Assembly: GCA_000328365.1 (NCBI GenBank) | Contig: KB292835.1 | Coordinates: 169,980 to 233,979 of the forward strand | Direction of reading: 5' to 3' | Source: Capitella teleta | Taxonomy: Eukaryota; Annelida; Polychaeta; Capitellidae | DNA length: 64,000 nucleotides | Shown here: positions 12,133 through 23,900 of the stretch, piece by piece | Position numbering within the stretch: the stretch's first letter is position 1 | Layout: each line of letters starts with the position of its first letter | Position numbers and translations under genes: made by a program | Notes under the pieces: generated by a model | The model's input: the letters and a program-made list of their open reading frames with translations, nothing else | What the model was told of the DNA's origin: nothing | Databases searched by the model: none

Positions 12133-12216
12133 ATGGCGACCACGCAGGATTGAACTACGCCAATGCAGTAGACGTAGTTCATTAGACCTCGTCTAATTAA
12201 ACTCAGCGGTCGCCAT
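12133..12216 (-). tRNA. tRNA-like gene, pseudogene or SINE head
   Basis: Read on the minus strand, an outer 9-bp stem (ATGGCGACC with GGTCGCCAT) closes an 84-base multibranch structure. Near the 3' end CGTAG-TTCAATC-CTGCG forms a perfect five-pair T arm with a canonical seven-base T loop and pol III B box. ATTAG-ACGAGGT-CTAAT can form a five-pair anticodon-type stem with a seven-base loop showing GAG in the anticodon place, but the base before it is C rather than the near-universal T. The D arm is poor and a long insert (GAACTACG/CGTAGTTC can pair) occupies the variable region. A working tRNA is therefore unlikely; a degenerate tRNA-Leu-like pseudogene or tRNA-derived SINE head fits better. 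Confidence 0.4.
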
Positions 12217-13689
12217 GGCAACGAAGAGTCGGAATTCATACGAACGGCAATTTTTCAACGAACATTGCATTATGTTGTTGAACTTTGGCCAACATTGTGT
12301 CATCGTACTGAGAAGGATTGGGAATGGTTTTAAGAATGTTGCTTTTTTTTTTTTTTTTTTTATTGCATAAAACTCATGTGAAACATCTGTTTAATAATGT
12401 TGCATAAGCAGGTAAGCAGGTGCTCAGTTGAATCACTCCACCCTATTACTTCGGTCAGTACTAGAATACCGGTTCGCGCTCTGATGACGATTGATGATGA
12501 TGCAAATGACGACGGTATTTTACGCTGATTAAGAAGTGGGCGGTGCGATGATATGTCAAAAAATAGTTATTTACAAATACATTATTAATATTTTACAAAT
12601 AATGTAAAGCGTTTGTTGTGAATGCCCATTTCTACACACCAAACTGAGACTGGTATACAATTATTGAACTGCACGTTGAGATTACAACATGCCTCAAGGC
12701 AACAAAGTGTGGGGGCATTTGCATAAAAATGTCCAAGAATTTTCATGGTCCCGGATTTATTTGAAATTCTAATCGGCAAGAAGCCGGACTGAGTGGGGCA
12801 ATCATGTAAAACGAGTCGCTTATTGAAAAATAGAAGCTGAAATGAAAGTTGAAAGTCGTTAGCGGGTGCTTGGCTAAATGTCTGGAATATACATGTACTG
12901 CATGCGTCATTCGTATGTTCTAAATTTCTAAACATTCCTCGCCGAACGTTTCTCATTCCTCCCTGGGAGACGGCAGGTAATTGAAGCACACACCTGTGAG
13001 CTGCTGTTTGTGTGTGTTTGGTGTTTTTTCGTTTGTCCAAAGAAGTTGCACACGTGACGTGAGTGTTGCCATGGCCACACGCACTCGATCGTTGGTTTTA
13101 TAAATATTTTTTATAGTTTCGCGACACTATCACAATGAGGCTTAGATCGTACTCCCCCTCCCAACCCGTATACCCCATATTGGTCTTGGATTGAATTATG
13201 TACGCGAATCGGCGCGTAGATAGGACATAGGTGTCTTTGAAAATGTCTGGCGACCAATCAATATCATATCAATTATTTATGCTCACAGGAATGCAAGCTT
13301 TGTCTGATCTCAGAAATTTCAGATCATTATTTTTGAAGAAAAAGGGGATATTACATCATATTGTGCAAAAGACCAATGGATTCCACCATGAAAAAGAAAG
13401 TCCTACTCAATCATCAGTACTATATGTCAGAAAAATAGTGACAGTGTATAATTATATGTAAGCAGTATGTTTATACTGTGAGAATATAATTGTTATCCAT
13501 TAAAACACACATGGAATATGCTAAAAATAAAATAAAAGTTGTTCTACCACATGCATGATTCATGAAGGGGGTTGAACTTGAGACTTTGTTGTTTTTTTTT
13601 TTTTAGCTATTGTCTAAAAAAATCATGAAATTGCTTCAACGAGTATGCGGGATAGTTTATATTGCGCTATGGCGAGATCAATTCTCCAT

Positions 13690-13702
13690 TATTTATTTAA
13701 GT
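13690..13702 (+). promoter_or_regulatory. TATA-like element of the discoidin gene
   Basis: A TATTTAA motif in TTATTTATTTAAGTAGC lies about 70 bases before the start codon at 13766, giving a start site near 13725 and a leader of roughly 40 bases. It is an imperfect TATA box chosen on position alone. Confidence 0.3.
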
Positions 13703-13765
13703 AGCTTGACGTGGGATTGATGGTAGCACAGATCATTTGGACGATTCGACGCACACGCAGCGACT

Positions 13766-16498
13766 ATGGACAGGAGAACTCAGAAGTCTATTTTCTTATA
13801 CTTAATTTTCACGCACTGGACGATTGGAGTCAGATGTGAGTACCTTTGAATTAAGATCACATGTGCCCATTAGTATTCAGTTTACTCATTGTTTTATTAT
13901 TATCATTATTAATGATTAAATTGAATTTTCCTCAGTCGCTATATTTAGACATTTTCTACAAAGCCAGATCAAAATTAATCCCCGAACAAACAAAATTACT
14001 GCGGGTGTTTCCCCCGTGAGAGATTAATAAATCTCATTTCAATAAGGATGGAATATGGCTCCATATTTTCATGTACTTACATAATCGTAGACGCGACTGT
14101 TCTGGTGATTGCAACGTAAAAATGCAAAGTTTGTCGACAATTCATTTGAAATTCTCCCAATAATTGTTCAGCGGGATAAATCGGAAAGTAACTCAGGAAG
14201 TTTATACAGATTGGGAAAAATTAGTCAATCTACTCCATGTTAACGATTTCAATGCTTTTCAATGACGCTACACTTTTCCTAGAAAGTGTTACAAAAACAG
14301 ATCCCAGCGTAAAAACCACACAAAGATAAGAGAATAAATACTTGGTATGCTTAGTGTAACATGTCATTCTGCTATTCCTATAATTTCTAATCCTATTTCA
14401 TTGACATTGATGCCGATTTTTCTCGATCAAAAGAGTGCACCAAACATTCGTCGTTATTTTACCTTTGGTGGCAAGCATGGCCTCGGACAATGGATAGGCT
14501 TCACTGGACGCATTAAATAAGTCATTGAGATTTTTTCGAGATCACACACCACTAGTATTTAAATGTTTCTCCCCCATTCAAAATTGACTGTGTATTTGAG
14601 ATCTTTGCATAAATGGGAGAACAATAATATATATCGAAAACATATCATGCTGCTTTCTGGGGGTAATAATTGGTCAATGATAGCAAATTTGAAGAAAAAA
14701 ATTTTAACATGGAGTAGATTATTTTTGGCCCACGTTGTATATGTCGTAGGTGTCGACATTATGCTTTGAATCCTGTTTACACTATCTTTTAATTATAATT
14801 ATGTCAATTTAAGTGTCTCTTCTTTTTCTAGTACATAATATGCATCATAATTTAATAATTATATTCATTAATAACATCATTGACATCCCTTTCGATTTGG
14901 TCGTTTTCCTAGTTTTTATTTATGCAGCATGAATCTCAAATTCGATCTCATTCTCAGCCTCATGTCAATGCATCGGGTATAAACCTCTAATCATCAATGC
15001 CAAGGACTCTCAGTTCCATGCATCCAGTACGCACAACACGGCACCATCCGCCATCAAATCGACAGGTATTGCACAAACACTTGTTACCATAGATATGGAG
15101 ACGAGATTTCTATTGTCTACAAGATGAGACACCGCTCATGAAAAGTGGTCCCTACACGCCAACCGCTGCCATGGCAACGCAGTCATTCATCCACTCGATT
15201 ATCGCAGATTCCGATTTCGACGAACCAAAAACGCTCAATTTTTGCACAAATTAATAACCTCTCAACAAAATTGGACCTGGTTTCATATTGTTGGTATTTT
15301 CACTCACATTATAGCATAGATTTCAATTTCATGTCGGATAGACGTCTTTCGTGCGAAACTTCGAGTGGCTCGGCTAGGGGAAGGCGTATGACCATTTGTC
15401 TTCACAATACGGAAATAGGTCGATGTCTCATCTTGTATAATAACAGAAAGCTCGTTTCAATATATTTTAAACTTCTTACGCCATCGCAACGCATAACAAT
15501 CATTCTTATTTCGTTTGTTTAATGTGTCGCCCTTCGTCTTCTCGTGGAATTTCGGAAGCTACACACAGTAAACTTGTTTGTTTACATTCAGCACAAGCAT
15601 GGCGTCCACGTCGTGAGCAATCTTCATGGGCTAGAATTGATTTACTGGAGAACACATTGATCGGAGGCACCGTCACTTGGGGCAATCGAGATGCCAACCG
15701 GAACTATTATGTAACCTCCTATTGTATCAAATATCGCAGGGATGGATCACAGACCTGGATTCCTCACTCTGATGCTAATGGTAGCAGAGTTGTAAGTACT
15801 CAACGAAAGCGTTGAGAGCGTAGAGGGTTACATGTTCCTCAATTCAGGTCTTCAAAGCAAATCAGAATAGACAACAGGCAGTTTTGAATGACATCAAAGG
15901 GAATATATTTGCGAGATATGTTCGTTTGTACCCTGTGAAGTTCAACGGTTATCCAGCTTTGAGATGGGAACTGCTTGGTTGCGTCAAGTGTAAGTCGTTC
16001 CTCCACAAACACACTGTGATAAATGACCTTTGACCCCATCTAGATATTCTTCCATATTCCAGTCCAGATTTCAACCCTGCAACTGCTGCATGCGGCATAA
16101 CTTCAGAGCACTGCATCCACGCCACGAATGCCCGCATCCGGCTCAACTACAAGGGGCTCATCACTCAATCCAGGGCCGCGAATCTTGTGCTGAGTGGAAA
16201 GTTGTTGAGCTGCAACAACATCTCGATGACGATCGGCATTGAAACTGGTATGATCGGCTGTGCTGTGGTGTATGGCATGTGCGAGATGGCGGCCGAGGAT
16301 GACAAGTGCCATGTCGCGTGCCAACTGAACGACCGCCAGGTGGCGCAACCATTCAACCTTCTACTGATGATCAACGGTGATTACGACATGGAGCTATGCA
16401 CCGTCCAGGCTGACCTCAGTCCGTGGAAACCGGGAAGAAGCGTCATCGGGGACTGGGACTCGTTCCTCCACACGATCTCACACGCTGAAATTGTATAA
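13766..16498 (+). CDS. secreted F5/8 type C (discoidin) domain protein, five exons, complete
   Basis: Exons 13766-13835, 14958-15065, 15592-15791, 15848-15989 and 16044-16498 join in frame with phases 1,1,0,1, all at GT-AG sites, to 324 residues. Residues 1-23 (FLYLIFTHWTIGVR) are a signal peptide. Residues about 26-171 are an F5/8 type C domain: Cys26/Cys28, PLIINAKDSQFHASS, a tryptophan patch (AW63, W72 in SSWARIDL), VTSYCIKYRRDG, then the signature ending ARYVRLYPVKFNGYPALRWE-LLGC with Cys171 available for the closing disulfide. Such domains bind glycans or phospholipids outside the cell. Residues about 175-324 form a second region with eight cysteines (RLNYKGLITQ, CAVVYGMCEM, DDKCHVACQL, MELCTVQADL) that I do not recognise. 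ATTAAA motifs near 16645 and 16655 could serve polyadenylation. The role may be adhesion or innate recognition; this is inference from family. Confidence 0.9.
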
Positions 16499-16499
16499 A

Positions 16500-17060
16500 A
16501 CTGTTGTACTTTATGCGAAGAAAACCTTTCTTTCTCACAACATCAGAAGCAAAAAATATTGACAGTTAAATTTGTTAGAAGGCAGCAGCTGACGCTAAAA
16601 TGGTTCAATCATAATTACCGAACGTAAATTTCCATTCTCAACAATTAAATTTGCATTAAAGAATGTAATGCGTCATATTATAGTCAGTTAATATAAAACT
16701 TACGTATTTATAATAATAGATAATTAAATTAATACGTCCAACCGTAAGTGTACTGGACGCTCTTTGCATTATTTGCACCAATTGTTAATAGAATTGCCTT
16801 GTCAGATCAACTTTCGAATTTTATAACAATTCTCTTCATTCTGGCGCTCCTCTCAGCCATATAGTCCCATATAAGTATGGAACTTATGTAGTTCCCTCAT
16901 ACTAATTACAATAACCTATCACTTCCAACTCATCAAAATTCACATAAAATAACGGACAATATATTTGAACATTTATGCAGCTGACCAGGAGTGTTCATCA
17001 CCCCTTACGCCAACGTATGATGCAATTACGTAAAAAGTGAGTTCATTGACCCCTAAGTAC
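16500..17060. other. 3' flank of the discoidin gene
   Basis: A/T-rich sequence with possible polyadenylation motifs (ATTAAA near 16645-16660). No exon recognised. Confidence 0.5.
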
Positions 17061-17068
17061 TACATTTG

Positions 17069-17210
17069 TATAGCGTTGACCTAATTGTGGATAGCGGTCA
17101 TGTTTGGTTACCTTTGAACATCCGGGTTCGATTCCAGATGGATAACTAGAGTGAATCCTAATTGCTTGTTTGTTTGCTGTGTGATACAGGACTTAATGAA
17201 GGATGTTTAG
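17069..17210 (+). mobile_element. tRNA-derived SINE
   Basis: An A box (TGACCTAATTGTGGATAGCG, compare the tRNA consensus TGGCNNAATTGG) at 17077-17096 is followed after the usual spacing by a perfect B box GGGTTCGATTCC at 17124-17135. This is the split internal pol III promoter of a tRNA. The flanking stems do not close into an acceptor arm and a non-tRNA tail follows, ending somewhere near 17210, so it is a SINE and not a tRNA gene. Target duplications could not be identified. Confidence 0.6.
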
Positions 17211-17531
17211 CAATTCTTAATCAAACAGACAGCTGCAATTTTGTCCAAACTAAAATTGTACAATAACTGCCAACTGCGCAAACTCATTGTCAATTTCGCA
17301 TGATCATATCAGATATCATATATGACAACGCGTGGGTGCAGCACCTGCGCAGGATAATAATTATTATTTCCTAGAAATTCCGTGCATTGCGCCAATTATT
17401 CCATGTTCATTAAAGACTAAACGAGGATCGAGTAACATCAGGTAAAAAGGTTTAACGAAGCATGCAAAACGACCGATGATCAAAGTAAGAAGAAGTCAAT
17501 GAGGCATCTCTATAACTCAATCAAGACTCAC

Positions 17532-17619
17532 CTGTCTTGTACGCACATCTGTATATGACGCCTACAATACAGGTAATTAGTAAAGGTAACCAAGACTGAG
17601 TAGTTGATATCAGCCTCAT
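17532..17619 (-). CDS. signal-peptide exon of an unidentified minus-strand secreted gene
   Basis: ATG at 17619-17617 opens MRLISTTQSWLPLLITCIVG followed by VIYRCAYKT, a signal peptide with a clear hydrophobic core, ending in phase 1 at the strong donor GTGAGT (17531-17526). An acceptor-like CACTCCCAG lies just before the ATG, suggesting an upstream untranslated exon. A TATATATAG near 17930 on the minus strand could be its TATA box. The next exon should lie at lower coordinates; none is convincing between 16500 and 17500, so the gene may span the plus-strand discoidin gene or be a relic. Confidence 0.5.
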
Positions 17620-17929
17620 CCTGGGAGTGAACGTGTATATGTGGAACCGTGCGAGTAACAGCAGAAGGCTTATTTTGCAGATAACATGTTCGCTTTCTTC
17701 ATGCTGGCGTGTCAATTTCGTGAACTGGGTTACCTTTGGCTGAATATAATCGTATACCTGGCAGATCAAAGGGGAAACAGGTGACTCTTCACCAGTTTCC
17801 TCTGATTCCAAAGAGCGTTTTCCGGGACTTTAGTTGTATGTTAAGTGGGTTAATTTCCTTGCCATCAGCTATACTGCAGTTAGACAGTTTCTCCTCCGTT
17901 CAACCCTCTAGGCTATTTGATTCTATATA

Positions 17930-19750
17930 TACACCTGGCCCTCTCATAGTGTCACCAAGTGAACCTGACAATTAACACCAAATAAGGTGTGGACGAGATT
18001 GAAATACTCGTTTGCTAGGGAGCTGTATTTCCGAGAAGAAAAATCCGAATGTCATGTTGAAGACTCCGGACAAGTCTTCATCCTTTAGAGCGTACAAAGA
18101 AAAGGCGTCTGCCTTTTATGTGATAGCAGTGACAGGAGATAAACGGCCAGATTGATGCCACTTGTCACGGGGAACAATGTTGCCCCGGCGTCATTGTCAC
18201 ACTTGACTTGCGCATCACGTGTCGCCACCCGCTGCGCAGACGCTCCCCTCAAACGACCATTTCCGCTTCCGGGCGTCTCAGTGTCGGTCATGGCTGTAAG
18301 CATCGGGTTCAAAGGTCACCTTTCATTGACCCTTGGTCACTGGTGCTGGCGTAAAATGAGCCAATAGGACAATGAGGAAGGAGGTTCCCCACGACGATTC
18401 CACATCCGCCATGATGGATGGCACTGCGCGTGCGCTACCACCATTTTGGCGCCAAAATGGAAGTCGGTCTCTTTGAGGATTTAGCGGTGCATCTGGCGCC
18501 TCGAATTCTCCACTTTTAACACATTCGTCAATTCTGCTTCTGTGAATCCCTCAAGAGAAATGAGAAAATTAACCCTGTGTGCTGTTAATGACTGGATCAT
18601 GGAGTTAATCCGCGTTTGAAGTGTCCCAACCCACCGTAACAGAGGGCTCTTTATTATGTGGTCACTAATTACATAATAATGACGTCACATGCACTCGGTG
18701 CAACCAGGCTGCTTCCCGTCTGAATCGACAGCAATTTTTTCTTTCTTCTTTTTCTTCATAATAATTGCTCACCAGGTGAGTAGGGGGCAGCACGGATGAC
18801 GTAACCTGCATTTGACAGCCATCGGATCCAAGGCAATGATCCAATCGTTATTATTAGATTACGCAGCCTGGACGTGAAAAGGCCCGGGCATGCGCAGCCT
18901 CTGATCCATAGAACGAAGCCTCAAAAAGTGGATATTACTGAAGACCCTTGATCAGCAGACACTTTCCCTCTTTTTACAAGAGTTGACTCATCAGTTCTAA
19001 GACGTCAGCCCCCTCCCTCCGCCCCTCCCTCTCATAGCTCATCCATGCCACTTTTTTTTCAGAAGCTTCCTGTGCTTGTCAAGATCCCCGCTTTCCTTCT
19101 ATGTTCCCGTCCCTCTTGCTTGATCACTGCTTATTATTGAATTTATATCTTTTTCTTCTTCTTCGTCTTATCTACGTGACCTTTGTTGACCTCTGTGTTG
19201 TCTTCATCTCCGATGCTGCCTCTGGCTGTCGTAACTTGAATGAATACCAACTCCTTGTGAAGGTGTTGTTTTCCTTTGTTATGCATGCATTGAGAGCAAC
19301 TTTTGTGTAAGACAAGTACTGTTGTGATCACCATGAATGTTGCAATGAATAACTCAACATTCTCATGCATGTACACGTATACTCACAAGTCTCCATTTTT
19401 GGGGGGAATCGTGTTAAGCAGCTGAGGCTCCGAGCATTCTGAGGAAGTTGGTCTGATGACAATGTTTATTTCCTGAGCGATGTCCGCTCATTTCAACTGC
19501 TACTTGTCTCACAATCCAATTGTTCTTCAGCTGCCAAACCAAACCTTGTTTTTATTCCACACACGCTTCCTGTGATGAGGCCGACGCGGCTCTTGGACTA
19601 TTTTTCAATTATGGTTGACCAACGCTGTCACATTCCTTCTAATTATTGTCAATCTCCGCATTATGGAGCTATTTAACCTTTACAGTTGCCCTGCAATAAG
19701 GCAGGGTGGCCCATTTGCCCTTCTTGGATGACTGGTGCGTGAAATGACAC
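17930..19750. other. intergenic DNA, no gene recognised
   Basis: Apart from a nuclear-receptor-type motif at 19177-19192 nothing with splice or domain support was found. A long pyrimidine-rich stretch (18980-19170) yields hydrophobic frames that are compositional artefacts. Confidence 0.45.
19177..19192 (-). promoter_or_regulatory. perfect DR4 nuclear-receptor motif
   Basis: TGACCT-TTGT-TGACCT, that is AGGTCA direct repeats spaced by four on the minus strand. DR4 is the arrangement preferred by thyroid-hormone receptor and LXR-type heterodimers with RXR. An exact match; occupancy is unknown. Confidence 0.35.
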
Positions 19751-19760
19751 CCTCTGTGTG

Positions 19761-19792
19761 GTTGGCCAAAGCCGCACGTGACTTTGGCCAAC
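19761..19792. repeat. 11-bp inverted repeat upstream of a TATA box
   Basis: GTTGGCCAAAG and CTTTGGCCAAC are perfect inverse complements around a ten-base loop containing CACGTG. A third GGTTGGCC follows at 19802, immediately before TATAAAA at 19810-19816. Confidence 0.55.
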
Positions 19793-19830
19793 TGTCATTA
19801 TGGTTGGCCTATAAAACCTAATTTGGTGTG

Positions 19831-20091
19831 ATGAGGAAAAGACGAATTATAATTCGGGTAATGCATAGTCAGCAAATTCAACCAGGTCCCTTGAAATTAG
19901 CCAAGCGGAAGGTGACCCATATTCATAACGCCCTTTTCGACCAGAATCATAACGCACTTCCCAGCTCGATCGATGGCGTGGAGCCGATGATTCGACCTCC
20001 GTTCTCTGAAACGGAAGCTTCGTGGCAGGAGTTCATTGAACTCAGTCTGCTACTTCTAAATCTGATGTCTGCCATTCACGAAATATTGTAA
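19831..20091 (+). CDS. possible small protein-coding frame behind a TATA box
   Basis: An 86-codon frame starts MRKRRIIIRVMHSQQIQPG, contains HNALPSSIDGVEPMIRPPF and ends ELSLLLLNLMSAIHEIL. TATAAAA at 19810-19816 would place transcription start near 19840, so the second ATG (19861) would be the first one in such a transcript, giving 76 residues. Third positions in the middle part are G/C-rich compared with the surroundings, which is compatible with coding. There is no signal peptide or recognised domain, and length alone is within chance. Confidence 0.3.
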   Translation: MRKRRIIIRVMHSQQIQPGPLKLAKRKVTHIHNALFDQNHNALPSSIDGVEPMIRPPFSETEASWQEFIELSLLLLNLMSAIHEIL

Positions 20092-20943
20092 AGACCTTTT
20101 TTTCTGAGCGCATTTATCACATGAAACATATGTGATACTGCGCATTAATTTCTCCAATATGAAGGGTAGGTCTATTCAACTGTTCATCAATGGCACCACA
20201 GATATAACGTCACTATTCGTAGGTCAATAGACGTGTAACACACGTCCTTTAAGTAGAATTGACCATTAACAAAATCCAGAATAGCCCACATCTGGTGTTC
20301 TCTAATGCAGCTACCCCGCGACGCTCACTCTGTCCACTGCGCCTTTCTTAATCTCCCCCCCCCCGCCCCAACCCCCTTCCATCTCACCCACTCTGTCACT
20401 GACAAAGCGCTGTTCAAGTGCGAAACAGTCGAACGTTGGAGAGCTCAATGAGGCGTGCAAAACTACTGCGGCTGATACGAGATGGTCTTTAGCCACACCT
20501 CCTCTTAAAGGAAGAGCAACGGACCTTGGGAAGAGATAACTCAGCTGGGGAAACAGTCTAGTAACCACTGGTCTATTAAAAAGATCACACACTGATAGGT
20601 TGAGATGGACAATGGCTATCGCTTGTCCATCTCATGTTCTTTATGATTGCCTTTTGTTGGTCAGTGCCCGATATGGGTCCCTTGTGGTGCGATTTATGGT
20701 GATGTTCGATGTCGTATCTTTGTATCTATACTCATCCGCCCTCTCAGTCCCTCCGCTGTTCCATCTCCTGAAATAATATTAGTCTATTGTCTCTGTAATG
20801 GATTAGAACGCTTTTCCTGGAAATGGATAAACGACTTAACCCCGTTCCGTCCAAATGTTGGTCGATTTCATGAACTTCCTCATCGGGTCCACTCTTTTAA
20901 TAGCAGCTGACAACGAATCAACACAAGTGAGATTGAGAAAGGA

Positions 20944-20988
20944 AGCCGGGTGGCCCAGTGGTGCGAAGTTCGGAACTCTGAGCTCCGT
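20944..20988 (+). mobile_element. degenerate tRNA-derived SINE head
   Basis: TGGCCCAGTGGTGCG at 20951-20965 is an excellent tRNA-type A box preceded by GCCGGG. No B box is left downstream, so only the 5' part of an old SINE or tRNA pseudogene appears to survive. Confidence 0.35.
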
Positions 20989-23900
20989 TTCAGCTCATAT
21001 TTTATTCCAACAATAGACACACTAATTCCATTCCATTTCATTTATCGCGTAGATATGTGCCAGCCCTTCACACAGCTACTTAACACAGGCAGAACACACT
21101 CCAGTGTACTCCCTTAACAAGCATTAAAAGCGAACTTGCGCAAGTAGCAATTGATCCTTGGTGTTATCACTGAGGTATGGGGTGTCAAGTTCGAGCATTG
21201 GACTCAGCAATTATTGGTCTCTTGACTGCAGAGATCAATACGCGCTGACCATTGCGGGAGAAGGCCTCGCCAACTTATGGTCGGCATAACGGCTTACGGG
21301 CTGAACGTGCTCTGAAAACGTTACAGTGGTCGCGAGGCAATTGCAAGCCCTTCACGACGGAGAAGGCCGACAGATGAAGCCCTATTCAACGTACACCCCG
21401 ACCCCTAGCGATATTGTAGCATGTCACCAGTGCTAGTGATTGGAATGAGAAATAGGGTGCTTTCTTCAGGGGAGGGAGGAGGAGGGTGTGCGTGAGGCAG
21501 GACTGAGATGTCTGCATGGCTGTACGTGTATATGTGTATAATTATTATGTGTATAAGACTAGCTAACATAGTATTGGCTTCGCTATATATACACTATTTC
21601 GCTCTTAATATCGGTGTTTGGTTACAAATCTAGTGCGTTTATAACAGTTCTAGCTCTGCTTTTAATTCCCGTTTTAGATTCTCCTGTGATTGTTCTTTTT
21701 TTCCCCCTTTGCTGAAATCAGCTCATTATAAATTCGTCGCCAATTCATCTTCCCTGCACTGTTAATCAGCAAGGCTTAATGAGATGCACGCCCCTTCAAT
21801 TTCGACCAAAATAGCTTCATCAGTAGAAAAGATTATCTACGATGCATAAAAAAACCTTTTCTGTAATTGTCGGAAGAGACTAATTATCAAAAATGCTAAC
21901 AGCATCAAAAGCAGTGATCAAAGGATTCGCCGCAAGTGGCCGAAAATCTTGCAAAACTCATAAAAACTCAGCAGCATTCAACGCGGAACTCATATCGATG
22001 CTTGATTGAACAATATCCGCACAGCTGGTCGCACAAAACCTCCGCTGTCCCTGCGCAAGGGGTGCAAATTAATTGGATATTTTTACGACTGTGAATAATG
22101 ACATAAAATCTGAGCCATATGCCCTGAAGATGGGTTTAATGATCTGTGATGTTTGCTCCTTTCTTGGGTGCAAGGGATTGTCCTCTGGGTGCAATGTCGT
22201 AGTGCGGCGAGTGACGTCTTGGGAAGGTGCGTTATGATGGATTAAGTAGGTCAAAATGACGAATTTGACCTATATTGGGATAAGTCCGAAATTAAATTCC
22301 AGGGAATTGACTTAGATCACCCTGAGGGGTGAGTTGGCGAGCTGAGCTTGAGTGCGCTATTAATTGGCAGGTTTTAACCTGAGTACTAATATGGACAGCT
22401 GGTGTCCTGATCGGTCGATCGGGACGAACCCAAACATGCAAAGACTAATCATGTTAGTGATTGAGTACACTGTACAGTGAACAGCACCCGTCCCTTATCA
22501 ATACCGCCTACTTTTGAGCCAATTTATGACGTCCAGTTGCGTCATCTTGTTTCCATGGCAACGGGACGACAGGAATCACTGGATAGACAGATGTCTCTTT
22601 ACCAGTGATATGAGGGGTAGGTTTCATGAACGTTATTTTGTTAGGCTTAGCAAGTTTTAACTGAGGTGGATAAAGATTTGTTCAATGAATAGGTAAACCG
22701 GGTTCGATGAACGTCGGTTCAACATACTACATAATTATAGATGAAATAGTCCAACAGTGTAAAACTGATCAATAAATACTGAATTTAAGGGTAAAATGAA
22801 TACACGAAGAATCTAATTATCTTTGATGCATTGTTCCTGAAAAAAAAATCACACCATTAATTAATGATCTCATAAAACATCGGCACCTTCGAATTCGCAA
22901 ATATCCCAGGCAGTCATAACGCACTACCGTTTTGCCCGAAATCCCATTGCTTCGAATTTTCATCAGCGTTCAATTCATGAAATACTCAATAAAAAAATCA
23001 TACCACGAAATACTAAAATCATACCACGAATAACAAATATTACAGAGTTCAAGCTTCGACACATTTGAGTTATTCTACTCTCATGGAACTCTGTCATAGC
23101 ATAATCAGGGATTTGTGTATTTCTTCGGTACTCGGCAGAAGAGGTCCGCTATTTTCTCACAAATGCTAGCGTGTAGAATTGTTTCTGCTCAGCGATCTCA
23201 AAGTTCAAGCAACGAGTATGAAATCTGCCCTTGAGGTACACTCCAGTGAAAACCTGGATCCTAAGAATGTTGCTGTCTGTCTGTGTCGATTTCCACAGAC
23301 ACAGCCTCTGGTCTACCTGCTGTCACACCCTCCCTTCAATCCCATCGCTTACTTCGCGCGTTGAAGTTTTCCTTTTGCGACGGCAATGGCACGTACGAGT
23401 TTTATGTCATACCAAAAAATACAGCGTGGGAAGCGACATGCCGAAGCACAGCTTGCTAATATACGTTGAATAATAAAGATGTTTATTCAATCGACAACCC
23501 CATTCCTTAATGAGATCGATCCGAGCGACGTCGAACAAACCCGAGAATAACACGCTTCCTTCTTTTTTATCGAACAAACTGAACAGTTGTTCATTTCCCC
23601 ACGTGCCTGATGACGTAACATTGAGACAGGCATTGTTCGTGCGATGTTGGGTGTTTATTAAAGGTGTGACGTCACAGTGTATTGGTGTTTAGCAATGTTT
23701 CTATGAACGCTTAAAGTTTGTTGGTTTTTCTTAAGCAAAGAAGTGCTGGTTCACTTTATAGCGTACGTAGTTGTACACAGCATACAACCTCTCTGGAATT
23801 GGTATCCATCGACATCGGCAGGATTCACAAACAAATATTTCCCTGAGCTATATAAATTTACATAGCAATGATCGATCATTTGTCAGTGTCAATTTGGCTG

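Larger units (their letters stand above)
11120..13690. other. intergenic DNA with small repeats, no protein gene recognised
   Basis: Contains the hairpin at 11971-12003, the tRNA-like element at 12133-12216 and a 20-base T run near 12341. Frames up to about 150 codons occur but lack domains and splice support. Confidence 0.4.
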
